This document shows, piece by piece, positions 31,988 to 42,250 of a DNA stretch of 64,000 nt (position 1 is the first letter of the stretch; every line of letters starts with the position of its first letter). The notes under the pieces are model-generated. The model was not told the DNA's origin, made no database searches, and saw only the letters and a program-made list of their open reading frames with translations. Where the stretch lies: assembly GCA_026390935.1 (NCBI GenBank), contig JAPLEZ010000153.1, positions 130,052-194,051 of the forward strand, read 5' to 3'. The position numbers and the translations under genes were made by a program. This DNA is from Bacteroidota bacterium (GTDB lineage Bacteria; Bacteroidota; Bacteroidia; Flavobacteriales_C; GCA-002722245).

Positions 31988-34699
31988 ATGGATTCGGCCC
32001 AGCCAACAAGATTAAGCAAAGTAGCAAGAGAATTCAACCTCGGTTTAAATACCGTGGTTGAATTTCTTTCATCCAAGGGATTTTCAATCGATACTAATCC
32101 CAATTCCAAAATTACTCCGCAAATGCACAAGCTTTTGGTGGAAGAATTTCAGCTGGAAAAATCTTTGAAGGAAAGATCCGAAAAAGTAGTGGTTGGAAAA
32201 GACAAAAAGGAAACTATTGTACTTCAGCCTACTAAAGAACAAAAAGTAGAAGAGCCTGTTAAGGAAGAGGCGATTTTTAAAACAGCACGTGCAAAAGAAA
32301 GCATTGAAGTTAAAGTAGTAGGGAAAATTGAGTTGGAAAAGGAAGCAGCTCCCGTTGCTCCTGTAACACCTCCACCTGCGCCTGAACCTGTAGCTCCTGT
32401 TGCTAAAGCGGCTCCCGTTGAACCAACGCCGGCAGCACCAACACCCGCTCCTGCGCCAGCTCCTGAAGAGCCGGTAGCTGTTGCGCCAATTGTTCCTCCT
32501 GCTGCTCCTGAAGATGATTTTTTCAGAGCTAAGACAGAAAAAATTGACGGACCTAAGGTTGTCGGAAGAATTGAATTGCCGAAGGAAATTGAGAAAAAGA
32601 AATCTTCTCCGGTGGCTTCTTCTAAAGGCAATGATTTTCACAATAAAAAGAAAAGAGAAAGAATTCAAAAATCCCCTGTTCAAGGTGCTGTAACGGTACC
32701 TCCTGCAGGTGGAAATAATAGTCGTCCTCCTCAAAAAGGTGGCAAACCAGGAGGAAATACTAGTGGTCCTGGAGCTAAAAAACCTTTCAAACCTGAGGTT
32801 ACCGAAGGTCAGATCCAACAACAGATCAAAGAAACCCTTGCTCGTTTGAGCGGTGGAAAACAAAAAAATAAAGCGGCAAAATTCCGTAGGATCAAGAGAG
32901 ATGAAGCCGGACAAAGAATTCAAGATGAATTAGATCAAAAAGAACAGGACAAGTCGATTTTAAAAGTGACTGAGTTCGTTTCTGCCAATGAGCTAGCAAA
33001 TTTGATGGATGTTTCTGTTAACGAAATTATCTCTACTTGTTTGAGTTTAGGTTTGTTTGTTTCTATCAATCAACGTTTGGATGCGGAAACTTTAAGCATT
33101 GTTGCTGAAGAATTCGGATTTAAAGTGGAATTCGTAAGTGCTGATGCTCAGGACGAGGTAGAAGAAGAAGTTTATGAAAATGATATAGCACGTGCGCCAA
33201 TCGTTACTGTAATGGGTCACGTTGACCACGGTAAAACTTCTTTGCTGGATTATGTTCGTAAAGAAAATGTGGTAGCAGGTGAAGCGGGTGGTATCACTCA
33301 GCATATTGGTGCTTACTCTGTGCAGTTGAAAGGCGGACAAATCATTACTTTCTTAGATACTCCTGGTCACGAAGCCTTTACGGCGATGAGAGCGCGTGGA
33401 GCTAAAGTAACGGATTTGGCAATTATTGTAATTGCTGCGGACGACGCGATCATGCCACAAACCAAAGAGGCAATAAATCACGCACAGGCTGCTGGTGTTT
33501 CAATGATTTTTGCAATCAATAAAATTGACAAACCAGGTGCAAACCCTGAAAAAATAAAAGAGCAACTTTCTCAAATGAACATTCTTGTTGAGGATTGGGG
33601 TGGTAAGTTCCAATGCCAACACATTTCTGCAAAGAAAGGTTTGGGGATTGAAGAGTTGTTGGATAAAGTATTGCTGGAAGCTGAATTAATGGACTTGAAA
33701 GCTTCTCCAGATAAAATGGCCAAAGGAACTGTAATTGAATCTATGCTTGATAAAGGCAGGGGTTATGTTGCAACTGTTTTGGTTCAAAACGGAACATTGA
33801 AAGTAGGAGATATCGTGTTGGTGGGTTGTTTCTATGGAAAAGTAAAAGCGATGTTCAATGAGCGTGGTCACCGTGTGGATACTGCCGGACCATCTTCTCC
33901 TGTTCAAATTTTAGGTATTACAGGTGCTCCGCAAGCAGGTGACCATTTTACCGTGATGAGAGATGAAAGAGAAGCGAAAGACATTGCTACAAAAAGATTA
34001 CAATTGCAACGTGAACAAGGTATTCGTACTCGTCGTCATATTACATTGGATGAAATCGGCCGTCGTATCGCTATTGGCGACTTCCAGGAATTGAACGTGA
34101 TCGTTAAAGGTGACGTGGATGGTTCTATCGAAGCATTGTCCGATTCATTGTTGAAATTATCTACCAGTCAAATTCAAATCAATGTGATCCACAAATCTGT
34201 AGGTCAGATCTCTGAAACAGATGTATTGTTGGCTTCTGCTTCCAATGCGATTATCATTGGTTTCCAAGTTCGTCCTTCTGCTGGTGCACGTAAATTGGCT
34301 GAGCAAGAAGATATCGAAATCCGCTTGTACTCTATCATCTACAATGCTATCAATGAATTGAAAGATGCGATGGAAGGTATGTTGAAACCGAAAATCGAAG
34401 AGAAAATTGTTGGTAACATGGAAGTACGTGAAGCATTCAAAATCACGAAAGTGGGTACGGTTGCTGGATGTTATGTTACGGATGGTAAAATCAGTAGAAA
34501 AAATAAAATACGTTTGATTCGTGAAGGTATCGTTATTTACTCTGGTGAATTGGGATCATTGAAGCGTTTCAAAGATGACGTTAAAGATGTTACTGTTGGT
34601 TACGAGTGTGGATTGAACATCACTAACTTCAATGATATCAAAGTAGGTGACGTTATCGAAGCCTTTGAAGAGGTGGAAGTAAAACAAAAACTGATATAA
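31988..34699 (+). CDS. infB: Translation initiation factor IF-2
   Basis: A 903-residue IF-2, the GTPase that brings initiator tRNA to the 30S subunit. It has an IF2N-type N-terminal domain (about 4-55), a long low-complexity linker rich in P, A, E and K (about 110-300), and the G domain with GHVDHGKT at 410-417, DTPGHEAF and NKID. Domains II, III and C2 follow. The proline/alanine-rich linker (about 118-172) produces long spurious reading frames on the opposite strand. It is the last gene of the rimP-nusA-infB operon and is followed by a GAAA-loop terminator. Confidence 0.96.
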   Translation: MDSAQPTRLSKVAREFNLGLNTVVEFLSSKGFSIDTNPNSKITPQMHKLLVEEFQLEKSLKERSEKVVVGKDKKETIVLQPTKEQKVEEPVKEEAIFKTARAKESIEVKVVGKIELEKEAAPVAPVTPPPAPEPVAPVAKAAPVEPTPAAPTPAPAPAPEEPVAVAPIVPPAAPEDDFFRAKTEKIDGPKVVGRIELPKEIEKKKSSPVASSKGNDFHNKKKRERIQKSPVQGAVTVPPAGGNNSRPPQKGGKPGGNTSGPGAKKPFKPEVTEGQIQQQIKETLARLSGGKQKNKAAKFRRIKRDEAGQRIQDELDQKEQDKSILKVTEFVSANELANLMDVSVNEIISTCLSLGLFVSINQRLDAETLSIVAEEFGFKVEFVSADAQDEVEEEVYENDIARAPIVTVMGHVDHGKTSLLDYVRKENVVAGEAGGITQHIGAYSVQLKGGQIITFLDTPGHEAFTAMRARGAKVTDLAIIVIAADDAIMPQTKEAINHAQAAGVSMIFAINKIDKPGANPEKIKEQLSQMNILVEDWGGKFQCQHISAKKGLGIEELLDKVLLEAELMDLKASPDKMAKGTVIESMLDKGRGYVATVLVQNGTLKVGDIVLVGCFYGKVKAMFNERGHRVDTAGPSSPVQILGITGAPQAGDHFTVMRDEREAKDIATKRLQLQREQGIRTRRHITLDEIGRRIAIGDFQELNVIVKGDVDGSIEALSDSLLKLSTSQIQINVIHKSVGQISETDVLLASASNAIIIGFQVRPSAGARKLAEQEDIEIRLYSIIYNAINELKDAMEGMLKPKIEEKIVGNMEVREAFKITKVGTVAGCYVTDGKISRKNKIRLIREGIVIYSGELGSLKRFKDDVKDVTVGYECGLNITNFNDIKVGDVIEAFEEVEVKQKLI

Positions 34700-34720
34700 G
34701 TTTTAGAATAGGATAAAAAG

Positions 34721-34750
34721 AAATGGCGGAGTGAAAACTCCGCCATTTTT
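34721..34750 (+). terminator. Rho-independent terminator after infB
   Basis: A 12-bp stem (34721-34732 with 34737-34748) closed by a GAAA tetraloop and followed by T residues. It lies 21 bases after the infB stop codon. Confidence 0.9.
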
Positions 34751-34753
34751 GTT

Positions 34754-34845
34754 TGTCTGAACCTTGATGCACTTGATGAAAGGATTAAATGATTCTAGTG
34801 CAACCTTCCTTTAATCCTTTCATCAAGTGCATCAAGGTTCAGACA
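34754..34845. repeat. Perfect 36-bp inverted repeat between convergent genes
   Basis: The arms 34754-34789 and 34810-34845 are exact reverse complements over 36 bases, with a 20-base spacer. It starts right after the infB terminator and ends two bases before the stop of the convergent SPOR gene. The arm reads ccttgatgcacttgatgaa in its middle. It may terminate the minus-strand gene or be a mobile palindromic repeat. Confidence 0.85.
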
Positions 34846-34847
34846 GA

Positions 34848-35315
34848 TTACTTACAATCCTCCAAGTACACTGTGTCAATATAATCCACCACCACAAAGC
34901 AATTCGGGAAGTTTACTTGAATTTCTTTTTTTAATTTCTCTGCTTCAAATCTTGTTCTGCAATCGCCAACTCGTACCTTCCAGTTCGGCTGTTCCCATAT
35001 GCTGTAGGCATTGATGTCGGGGTAATTAGACAGAAAACGCACTTGATCATGGTTGGCTTTTTCTCGACTACCATTTCCAGCAGATGAATAGATTTGCACT
35101 CTATAACCTTTTACCAAGTGCGGGCATTTTTTCTTGTTAATAGAAACGTGCTTTTTTAGCAAAGCACTCACTTGTTCATCACCATATATTATGATGTCTC
35201 CTTTTTTTCCGTTTTCGGAATTATTTGTGTTTTCATCACTCTGAGCTATTGCTGAAGAACAGATAATCAAGAAGAGGAGAGAAAGTACTTTGGTCATAAT
35301 CAGTATTTTGGTCAA
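34848..35315 (-). CDS. SPOR-domain exported protein
   Basis: A 155-residue protein. The signal peptide ends near AIAQ (residue 25); a start at the second methionine (35297) would give a more typical signal peptide MTKVLSLLFLIICSSAIAQ. The C-terminal 80 residues form a SPOR domain (VKGYRVQIYSSAG, WKVRVGDCRTRFEAEKLKKEI, CFVVVDYID). SPOR domains bind peptidoglycan strands stripped of side peptides, often at division sites, so it is probably a periplasmic cell-wall protein. It converges with infB across the 36-bp inverted repeat and is divergent from the act operon. Confidence 0.82.
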   Translation of the reverse strand: MTKILIMTKVLSLLFLIICSSAIAQSDENTNNSENGKKGDIIIYGDEQVSALLKKHVSINKKKCPHLVKGYRVQIYSSAGNGSREKANHDQVRFLSNYPDINAYSIWEQPNWKVRVGDCRTRFEAEKLKKEIQVNFPNCFVVVDYIDTVYLEDCK

Positions 35316-35640
35316 AATTAAAATAAATATTGAGTGTAAAAATACGACTCTATAATTATGCCAGGGAGAAATCTTTGTTTTTTTTCACCGCAGAAAAGTT
35401 CAAAAATAAATTAACAAAAATTAAACTTTTAAAAAGGAAACACTTGAAGTTGTCTGTTCTTGAAAGTGCTTATTTTACAGGTGTTTTAGAAGAACAAAAC
35501 CAGATATCGTTATTTAGAATCGTTTTAAATTACAATATTGCTTTAGTTTTCTGATCCAAACCCGATGCTAAAAATGAGGATTATTATAAATTTGTCGCAA
35601 GCTAAAAACGGCTTGTTTAATAATAGGTCACAGAGGATCA
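35316..35640. promoter_or_regulatory. Upstream region of the act-cox operon with a possible -7 element
   Basis: This 325-base gap holds no credible gene. TAAATTTG at 35587-35594 fits the -7 consensus, but no TTG stands at the proper distance upstream. The act-cox transcript most likely starts near 35600, leaving a leader of about 40 bases with AGAGGA just before the ATG at 35641. The 35330-35554 stretch is AT-rich and featureless. Confidence 0.45.
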
Positions 35641-36945
35641 ATGAAATTATATAAAAGAACAATGAGAAAAATCTCATCTATCTCTTCCCTCCTTTTTTTA
35701 TTGGCGTTCACACTATTTTTCGCGTCCAATAGCTTTGCTCAAGATGCAAAAGCAGGAGAAAAAATCTACAAAGCAAATTGTACTGCGTGTCATGCGTGGG
35801 ATAAAAAATTAACCGGACCCGCATTGCAGGGAGTAACCGATCGTGTTCAAGCTGGAGCATACGGTGATGTTGATGGTTGGTTGAAAGCTTGGATTAAAGA
35901 CAACGCTAAGGTTAGAGCAAGCGGTGATGCTTACGGTAATCAAGTTTACAACGCGAATGCACAGGGGGCAATGACTGCTTTCGGATTTTTATCTGATGCT
36001 CAGTTGGCTGATTTAGTTGCGTTTTTATATGTTGGACCATCAAAACCTGCAGTAGATCCAAATGCAGCTGCTGCTGTTGCAACTGAAGTAGTAGAAGATT
36101 CAGATAGTGATTTGTGGATGATCTTAATAGTTATTGGAATCGCTACTTTAATCATTGTTATATTCTCTGGTGTTAACCGCTCGATGAAAAATGCGGCAAA
36201 CAAAAAAGAAGGCTTGCCATTGGAAGATGGAAAATCTTTTTGGGAAGCAACTGGAAATTGGATTCAGTCGCACAAAAAATTAAGCAGTATTATTGGTTTC
36301 TTCTTAGTTCTTGTGCTTGCTAAAATAGGATGGGATGCTCTTTTAGGAATAGGTGTTTACCAAGATTATCAACCAAAGCAGCCAATTGCTTTTCCTCATG
36401 ATTTACATGCTGGTAAAAATGAAATTGATTGTAAATATTGTCACTCTTCAGCGCGTACCAGCAAAACTTCTGGTATTCCATCTGCCAACGTTTGTATGAA
36501 CTGTCACAAAGCAGTTACTGAAGGAAGCAGATCAGGAAAAACTGAAATCCAAAAATTGTATGATTATATCGGATGGAATCCTGATTCAATGAAATACATG
36601 ACTGCTGACGGTAAAATGAGAAACGACACTGTGATCGAATGGGTTAAAGTTCACAATCTTCCTGACTTCGTTTACTTCAACCACTCTCAACACGTTGAGG
36701 TAGGTAAAGTAGCTTGCCAGAAATGTCACGGTGAAGTAGAGAAAATGCAAGAAGTAAAGCAATTCTCTGAATTAACTATGGGATGGTGTGTTAACTGTCA
36801 CCGCGAAACTGAAGTTAATTTTGCTGGTAACGACTACTACATAAAAATCCACGAAGACGCTAAAAAAGAATTCAAGCACAAAAAAGACTTTAAGTTCACT
36901 GTTGACAAGATTGGTGGGTTAGAATGTGCTAAATGTCACTATTAA
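35641..36945 (+). CDS. actA: ACIII subunit ActA: hexahaem cytochrome c with fused monohaem domain
   Basis: A 434-residue subunit of alternative complex III, the menaquinol:cytochrome c/oxidase oxidoreductase. After the signal peptide (about 1-34) comes a class I cytochrome c domain with CTACH at 47-51. A membrane helix (about 155-180) and a second (about 215-240) follow. The C-terminal part has five more haem sites: CKYCH, CMNCH, CQKCH, CVNCH and CAKCH. That makes six CxxCH motifs in one chain. The second ATG (35662) is an equally good start and gives a shorter signal peptide. It heads actABCDEF-coxBA. Confidence 0.93.
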   Translation: MKLYKRTMRKISSISSLLFLLAFTLFFASNSFAQDAKAGEKIYKANCTACHAWDKKLTGPALQGVTDRVQAGAYGDVDGWLKAWIKDNAKVRASGDAYGNQVYNANAQGAMTAFGFLSDAQLADLVAFLYVGPSKPAVDPNAAAAVATEVVEDSDSDLWMILIVIGIATLIIVIFSGVNRSMKNAANKKEGLPLEDGKSFWEATGNWIQSHKKLSSIIGFFLVLVLAKIGWDALLGIGVYQDYQPKQPIAFPHDLHAGKNEIDCKYCHSSARTSKTSGIPSANVCMNCHKAVTEGSRSGKTEIQKLYDYIGWNPDSMKYMTADGKMRNDTVIEWVKVHNLPDFVYFNHSQHVEVGKVACQKCHGEVEKMQEVKQFSELTMGWCVNCHRETEVNFAGNDYYIKIHEDAKKEFKHKKDFKFTVDKIGGLECAKCHY

Positions 36946-36982
36946 TAACAAAAAAAACAGGTTCTCTTATATAGTTTAAACT

Positions 36983-39900
36983 ATGACTGAAACTAAGAAA
37001 TACTGGAAAGGGCTGGAAGAGCTTACCGCAGCGCCTCAATTTGTGGAGCAAAGTCAAAAAGAATTTGCTGAACATGTTCCGGTAGATAAATTTTTGAGCG
37101 ATAGCGAAGCCACTGAAAGCAAAACTCACAGAAGGGATTTCTTGAAATACCTTGGATTCAGCGTTACTGCTGCTTCCCTAGCTGCTTGTGAATCTCCTGT
37201 TACAAAAGCGATTCCTTATTTGAACAAACCAGAGGAGATTACTCCAGGTGTTGCCAACTATTACGCTTCTACTTATTTTGATGGATATGATTTCGCCGGA
37301 GTTGTTGTAAAAACAAGAGAAGGTCGACCAATCCACATTAAAGGAAATAAACATTCTCTAATTACAGGTGGTGCAGTTAACGCTAGAGTTAACTCTTCTG
37401 TATTGGAATTATATGATGCAAAAAGAGGAAAAGCTCCTGCTAAAAAATCTGCAGGTGCTTGGAAAAAAGGAATGGAATGGAGCACAGTAGATAAAGAAAT
37501 TTCTACTCAATTGGCTTCTGTTTCTGCAGCAAACGGTAAAATTGTTTTGTTGACTGGAACATTAATGTCGCCTTCTTCTGAAAAAGCTATTGCTGAATTC
37601 GCTGCTAAGTTCCCAGGAACTGAGCACGTTGTTTACGATTCTATTTCAAGTTCAGGAATTTTGAAAGCCAACTCTATGATGTTTGGCAAATCAGCAGTTC
37701 CTGCTTACCACTTTGATAAAGCTAAAGTAATTGTAAGTTTAGGTGCCGACTTCCTTGCGGGGTGGTTGAACTCTAATCAATATGCTGCTCAGTACGGTAT
37801 CACAAGAAAACCGGATGGAGAATGGATGTCGAAACACTTCCAGTTTGAAACTAAAATGTCATTGACTGGTTCTAACGCTGATGTTAGAGCTACTGTTAAA
37901 CCTTCTGAACAAGGTATCGCTGCTGCTTACTTATTGAAAGCTGTAGGTGGTTCTATTTCTGTTCCGGCTGGTTTATCTGCCGACGTTAAGAAAAAATTAG
38001 ATAAAGCTGCTGCTGAATTGAAAGCTGCTAAAGGTTCTTCTTTAGTGGTGGCTGGCAGCAACAATAGCGGTGTTCAATTGTTGGTGAATGCCATCAATGA
38101 ACAATTGGGAAATTATGGTTCAACTTTAGATATTCAAAATGCTTTGAACATCAGAAAAGGTAGCGATAGTGATTACAGTGCTTTAGTAGCTAAAATGGCT
38201 GCTGGTTCAGTTGGAGCAATTATTATTGCAGGAGTTAATCCTGTGTATTCTTCTCCAGCAAAAATTGGAAAAGGTGGTGATTTCAAATCTGCTTTAGCTA
38301 AAGTTAAAGTTAAAATTTATTTGGGCGACAGATTGGATGAGACCGGTGCAGAATGTGATTACATCTGTCCCGACAACCACTACCTGGAATCTTGGAACGA
38401 TTATAATCCTGCAAAAGGACATTACAATATTGCACAACCTGCAATCAATAAATTATTCTCTACTCGTCAGTGGCAAGAAAGTATCTTGAGCTGGTCAGGA
38501 AATTCTACTTCTTTCAGAGATTATATTCAAAACAATTGGTCATCTGAAGGTTTAGTATCTGGCGCTGCAGCATGGAATGAAGCTGTTCAACATGGTGTAT
38601 ATGTTGGAAATGCTGCGCCTGCTGTAGTTGTTGACGATAAAGCAAAAGTTGCGACTCCTAAAACGGATGAAGTTGATGCTGCAATGGCTACTGTTGCTGT
38701 TGGTAGTGTGACTAGTGCCGACTTAAATAAATTTGCCTCTGAGTTTAAAACCTCATCTTCTTGGGAAATTGAATTGTATGTGAAGGCTGGTATGGGTGAT
38801 GGTCGTCATGCATTAAACCCTTGGTTGCAAGAGTTACCAGATCCAATCACTAAAGTTACTTGGGACAACTACGCTACAATGCACCCTGAAGATGTTAAAG
38901 AATTGTTTGACATCAAAGGAGAAGGATACGAAGGTTTTAACGAATTATATTTAGGAGAAAAATATCCTGCAAAAGTTATTAAAATCTCTGCTAACGGAAC
39001 TGAAATTGAAGTGCCGGTTTATCCATTGCCTGGTCAGGCTAGAAAAACTGTCAGCCTTGCTTTAGGTTACGGAAGATCCATTACTTCAGGTATCGCAAGA
39101 GAAGAATGGTCAGGTGGAATGTACAAAGAAGGTGCTTTGATTGGTGTGAATGCCTTCCCATTAATTTCAAATGAATTTGAATACAGCAATGCTGTTACTA
39201 TAACTGCAACAACTGCTACATATCCATTGGCAACTACTCAAACTCATCACACAATGATGGGTAGAAAAATTGTCAATGAAACAACACTTGCGAAGTTCCA
39301 CAAAGACGGAGATAAAGCGAAAGAAGAAGGTGGATACAATGAGCAAGAGTTATTGACTGATACATACGGTAAAAAAAGAAAACCGGAAGAACTCGACTTA
39401 TGGGAAGATCAAGGTGTTGGTCTTGGACATCGTTGGGGTATGGTAATCGACTTGAGTACTTGTATTGGTTGTGGCGCTTGTGCAACTGCTTGTCAAAGTG
39501 AAAACAACATTCCTGTTGTTGGTAAAGATGAAGTTAGAAGAAGTCGTGAAATGCACTGGATCAGAATTGACCGTTATTTCTCGTCTACAGTAAATAAAGA
39601 AAAAGTAACTGAACTGGATCAACTCAATTCAATTGCTGAATACCACACTGCTGAGGTACCGGATGAAGAACCACAAGTGGTTTTCCAACCAGTAATGTGT
39701 CAGCACTGTAACCACGCTCCGTGCGAAACGGTTTGTCCGGTTGCTGCTACAACACACTCTCAAGAAGGGTTGAATCAAATGGCTTACAACAGATGTATTG
39801 GTACAAGATACTGTGCTAACAACTGTCCTTTCAAAGTAAGAAGATTCAACTGGTTCCAATACGATTCATTAAACTTGACTCAATATCCTGACTTCAATAA

Positions 39901-40240
39901 AATCAATCCTGCGCATGATGATTTAGGCCGTATGGTTCTTAATCCTGATGTTGTAGTAAGATCTAGAGGGGTTATCGAGAAATGTTCAATGTGTGTACAA
40001 AGAATTCAACATGGTAAACTGGAAGCTAAAAAAGCTGGTCATGCCGTGGAAGATGGATCAATTGAAACAGCATGTGCTGAGGCTTGTCCTACACACGCAA
40101 TTCAATTCGGTGATTTGAACGACACTAACTCTTATGTTAGCAAAGCGTCAAAAGAACCTAGATCATATACAATGCTTGATGAGGTTGGTGTTAAACCGAA
40201 CGTTTACTACCAAACAAAAGTGAGAAATATAGAAGCTTAA
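36983..40240 (+). CDS. actB: ACIII subunit ActB: iron-sulfur protein with molybdopterin-like domain
   Basis: A 1,085-residue subunit, a fusion of a molybdopterin oxidoreductase-like domain without cofactor role (about 75-800) and a ferredoxin-type domain (about 810-1,050). The N-terminus has a Tat-type HRRDFLK at 49-55 followed by a hydrophobic stretch and SLAAC. The iron-sulfur domain shows CIGCGACATAC, CQHCNHAPCETVC, CIGTRYCANNC and CSMC...CAEAC, enough for one 3Fe-4S and three 4Fe-4S clusters as in known ACIII. It passes electrons from the quinol site in ActC to the haems of ActA. Confidence 0.93.
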   Translation: MTETKKYWKGLEELTAAPQFVEQSQKEFAEHVPVDKFLSDSEATESKTHRRDFLKYLGFSVTAASLAACESPVTKAIPYLNKPEEITPGVANYYASTYFDGYDFAGVVVKTREGRPIHIKGNKHSLITGGAVNARVNSSVLELYDAKRGKAPAKKSAGAWKKGMEWSTVDKEISTQLASVSAANGKIVLLTGTLMSPSSEKAIAEFAAKFPGTEHVVYDSISSSGILKANSMMFGKSAVPAYHFDKAKVIVSLGADFLAGWLNSNQYAAQYGITRKPDGEWMSKHFQFETKMSLTGSNADVRATVKPSEQGIAAAYLLKAVGGSISVPAGLSADVKKKLDKAAAELKAAKGSSLVVAGSNNSGVQLLVNAINEQLGNYGSTLDIQNALNIRKGSDSDYSALVAKMAAGSVGAIIIAGVNPVYSSPAKIGKGGDFKSALAKVKVKIYLGDRLDETGAECDYICPDNHYLESWNDYNPAKGHYNIAQPAINKLFSTRQWQESILSWSGNSTSFRDYIQNNWSSEGLVSGAAAWNEAVQHGVYVGNAAPAVVVDDKAKVATPKTDEVDAAMATVAVGSVTSADLNKFASEFKTSSSWEIELYVKAGMGDGRHALNPWLQELPDPITKVTWDNYATMHPEDVKELFDIKGEGYEGFNELYLGEKYPAKVIKISANGTEIEVPVYPLPGQARKTVSLALGYGRSITSGIAREEWSGGMYKEGALIGVNAFPLISNEFEYSNAVTITATTATYPLATTQTHHTMMGRKIVNETTLAKFHKDGDKAKEEGGYNEQELLTDTYGKKRKPEELDLWEDQGVGLGHRWGMVIDLSTCIGCGACATACQSENNIPVVGKDEVRRSREMHWIRIDRYFSSTVNKEKVTELDQLNSIAEYHTAEVPDEEPQVVFQPVMCQHCNHAPCETVCPVAATTHSQEGLNQMAYNRCIGTRYCANNCPFKVRRFNWFQYDSLNLTQYPDFNKINPAHDDLGRMVLNPDVVVRSRGVIEKCSMCVQRIQHGKLEAKKAGHAVEDGSIETACAEACPTHAIQFGDLNDTNSYVSKASKEPRSYTMLDEVGVKPNVYYQTKVRNIEA

Positions 40241-40261
40241 TATTTAAAAATACTGAGTAAA

Positions 40262-41683
40262 ATGCACCACGTAGAATCGCAAATTAGAGAGCCCTTAATT
40301 CTTGGTAACAAAACTTACCACCAGATTACTGAGGATGTTTGCCGCCCTGTAGAAGGTAAAGCAAACAAAATGTGGTATATGGTGTTTTCCATTTCCGCTT
40401 TGTTGGCTTTGTGGGGATTGGGATGTATCTGCTACACCGTTGGTGTGGGTATTGGTGTTTGGGGTTTAAATAAAACTGTTGACTGGGCTTGGGATATCAC
40501 TAACTTCGTATGGTGGGTTGGTATCGGTCACGCTGGAACTTTGATCTCTGCCGTATTGTTATTGTTCCGTCAACGCTGGAGAATGGCGATTAACCGTTCT
40601 GCTGAGGCGATGACGATCTTCGCAGTTATCATGGCTGCTTTATTCCCTTTATTACACATGGGAAGAATTTGGTTGGCTTACTGGGTACTCCCTTTACCAA
40701 ATCAATTCGGTTCTCTATGGGTGAACTTTAACTCTCCTTTGTTGTGGGACGTGTTTGCCATCTCTACTTATTTCTCTGTGTCTTTAGTGTTCTGGTACAT
40801 TGGTTTGATTCCGGATTTTGCTACCATTCGCGACAGAGCTGTAAAGCCATTGTCTAAAAAAGTATATAGTATTTTAAGTTTCGGTTGGACTGGTTCTGCG
40901 AAACACTGGAATCGTTTTGAAGAGGTTTCATTGGTGTTGGCAGGTTTGGCAACGCCACTGGTATTCTCGGTTCACTCCATTGTATCCATGGACTTTGCTA
41001 CTTCGGTTATCCCGGGTTGGCATACTACCATCTTCCCTCCATACTTCGTGGCTGGAGCGGTGTTTTCCGGATTCGCAATGGTATTGACTTTGATGTTGGT
41101 GATGAGAAAGGTATTGCACCTTGAAGCTTATGTTACTGTTAAACACGTTGAATACATGAACATCATTATCATGGTGACTGGTTCAATGGTTGGTGTAGCT
41201 TACTTATCTGAGTTATTTATCTCTTGGTATTCAGGTGTGGAGTATGAAGGTTATGCTTTCATGAACCGTGCTACTGGATGGTACTGGTGGTCATATATGT
41301 TGATGATGACTTGTAACGTGGTTTCTCCACAGTTGATGTGGGTGAAAAAATGGAGAAGAAATATCGTGTTGACTTTCTTCATGTCTATCGTGGTGAATGT
41401 GGGTATGTGGTTTGAGCGTTTCGTAATTATCGTGACTTCAATTCACCGTGACTACGTTCCGTCTTCATGGAATTTATTCCACCCTACTTTTGTGGACATC
41501 GGTTTGTTCCTTGGAACTATTGGAATCTTTTTCGTGTTGTTCCTTTTATACAGTAGAGTATTCCCTGTATTGGCACTCAACGAGGTGAAAACAATTTTAA
41601 GAAGTACTGGCGAAGCTCAATTGAAACAAATACATGCTGGTGAACATCCAACAGTGCTTGATTCTAAAGGAGCAGGTCATTAA
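40262..41683 (+). CDS. actC: ACIII subunit ActC (NrfD/PsrC-like quinol-binding)
   Basis: A 473-residue integral membrane protein of the NrfD/PsrC family with about ten helices. The conserved WWVGIGHAGTLISAVLLLFR and RWRMAINRSAEAMT segments mark the family. It is the likely menaquinol oxidation subunit of ACIII and pairs with ActB. It starts 21 bases after actB. Confidence 0.94.
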   Translation: MHHVESQIREPLILGNKTYHQITEDVCRPVEGKANKMWYMVFSISALLALWGLGCICYTVGVGIGVWGLNKTVDWAWDITNFVWWVGIGHAGTLISAVLLLFRQRWRMAINRSAEAMTIFAVIMAALFPLLHMGRIWLAYWVLPLPNQFGSLWVNFNSPLLWDVFAISTYFSVSLVFWYIGLIPDFATIRDRAVKPLSKKVYSILSFGWTGSAKHWNRFEEVSLVLAGLATPLVFSVHSIVSMDFATSVIPGWHTTIFPPYFVAGAVFSGFAMVLTLMLVMRKVLHLEAYVTVKHVEYMNIIIMVTGSMVGVAYLSELFISWYSGVEYEGYAFMNRATGWYWWSYMLMMTCNVVSPQLMWVKKWRRNIVLTFFMSIVVNVGMWFERFVIIVTSIHRDYVPSSWNLFHPTFVDIGLFLGTIGIFFVLFLLYSRVFPVLALNEVKTILRSTGEAQLKQIHAGEHPTVLDSKGAGH

Positions 41684-41719
41684 TAAATTTAAGTAGAACA
41701 GAGAAAAATTATATAGGAA

Positions 41720-42241
41720 ATGAGCACAGTAATTTACGCAATGTACGATGATGACCACGTTCTCCTTAACGGAGCAAAGAAGGTGGTGTCTAAAGGGATA
41801 CATGTCACAGATGTGTTTTCTCCTTTTCCTGTTCATGGAATAGATGACGTTATCGGTGTTAGAAAAACCCGTTTGGCGATCTGCGCATTCATCTACGGTT
41901 TAACTGGGATGTCGTTGGCTTTGATTGGTATGAGATATTTCATGATCGTTGACTGGCCTATGAACATCGGTGGTAAACCAAACTTCTCTATGCTTCAAAA
42001 TTTGCCTGCGTTCATTCCAATTACTTTTGAGTTTACAGTTTTTTGTACAGCTCACGGTATGGCTCTGACTTATATGTTGAGAAATAAAACACTTCCAGGG
42101 ATGAAGGCTAAGAACCCGGATCCAAGAACAACAGATGATAAATTTGTAATGGAGATTCATGTTGAAGAATCAAAAGAAGCAGAATTGATTGCCTTGTTGA
42201 AAGAAACTGGTGCAATTGAAATAAATAAAAAAGCGGCTTAA
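41720..42241 (+). CDS. actD: ACIII subunit ActD (DUF3341)
   Basis: A 173-residue membrane subunit of the DUF3341 family with two helices (about 52-77 and 92-114) and soluble ends. In known ACIII structures ActD binds ActC/ActF and carries no cofactor. Its place between actC and actE is the conserved one. Confidence 0.93.
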   Translation: MSTVIYAMYDDDHVLLNGAKKVVSKGIHVTDVFSPFPVHGIDDVIGVRKTRLAICAFIYGLTGMSLALIGMRYFMIVDWPMNIGGKPNFSMLQNLPAFIPITFEFTVFCTAHGMALTYMLRNKTLPGMKAKNPDPRTTDDKFVMEIHVEESKEAELIALLKETGAIEINKKAA

Positions 42242-42250
42242 AAGAATATT

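Noticed and set aside
32084-32923. 279-residue minus-strand frame opposite infB
   Set aside because: It is the mirror of the low-complexity IF-2 linker (runs of R, S and F), with no protein-like pattern.
35330-35554. 74-residue plus-strand frame upstream of actA
   Set aside because: Poor start context, low complexity and no family pattern; the region is better read as an AT-rich promoter area.
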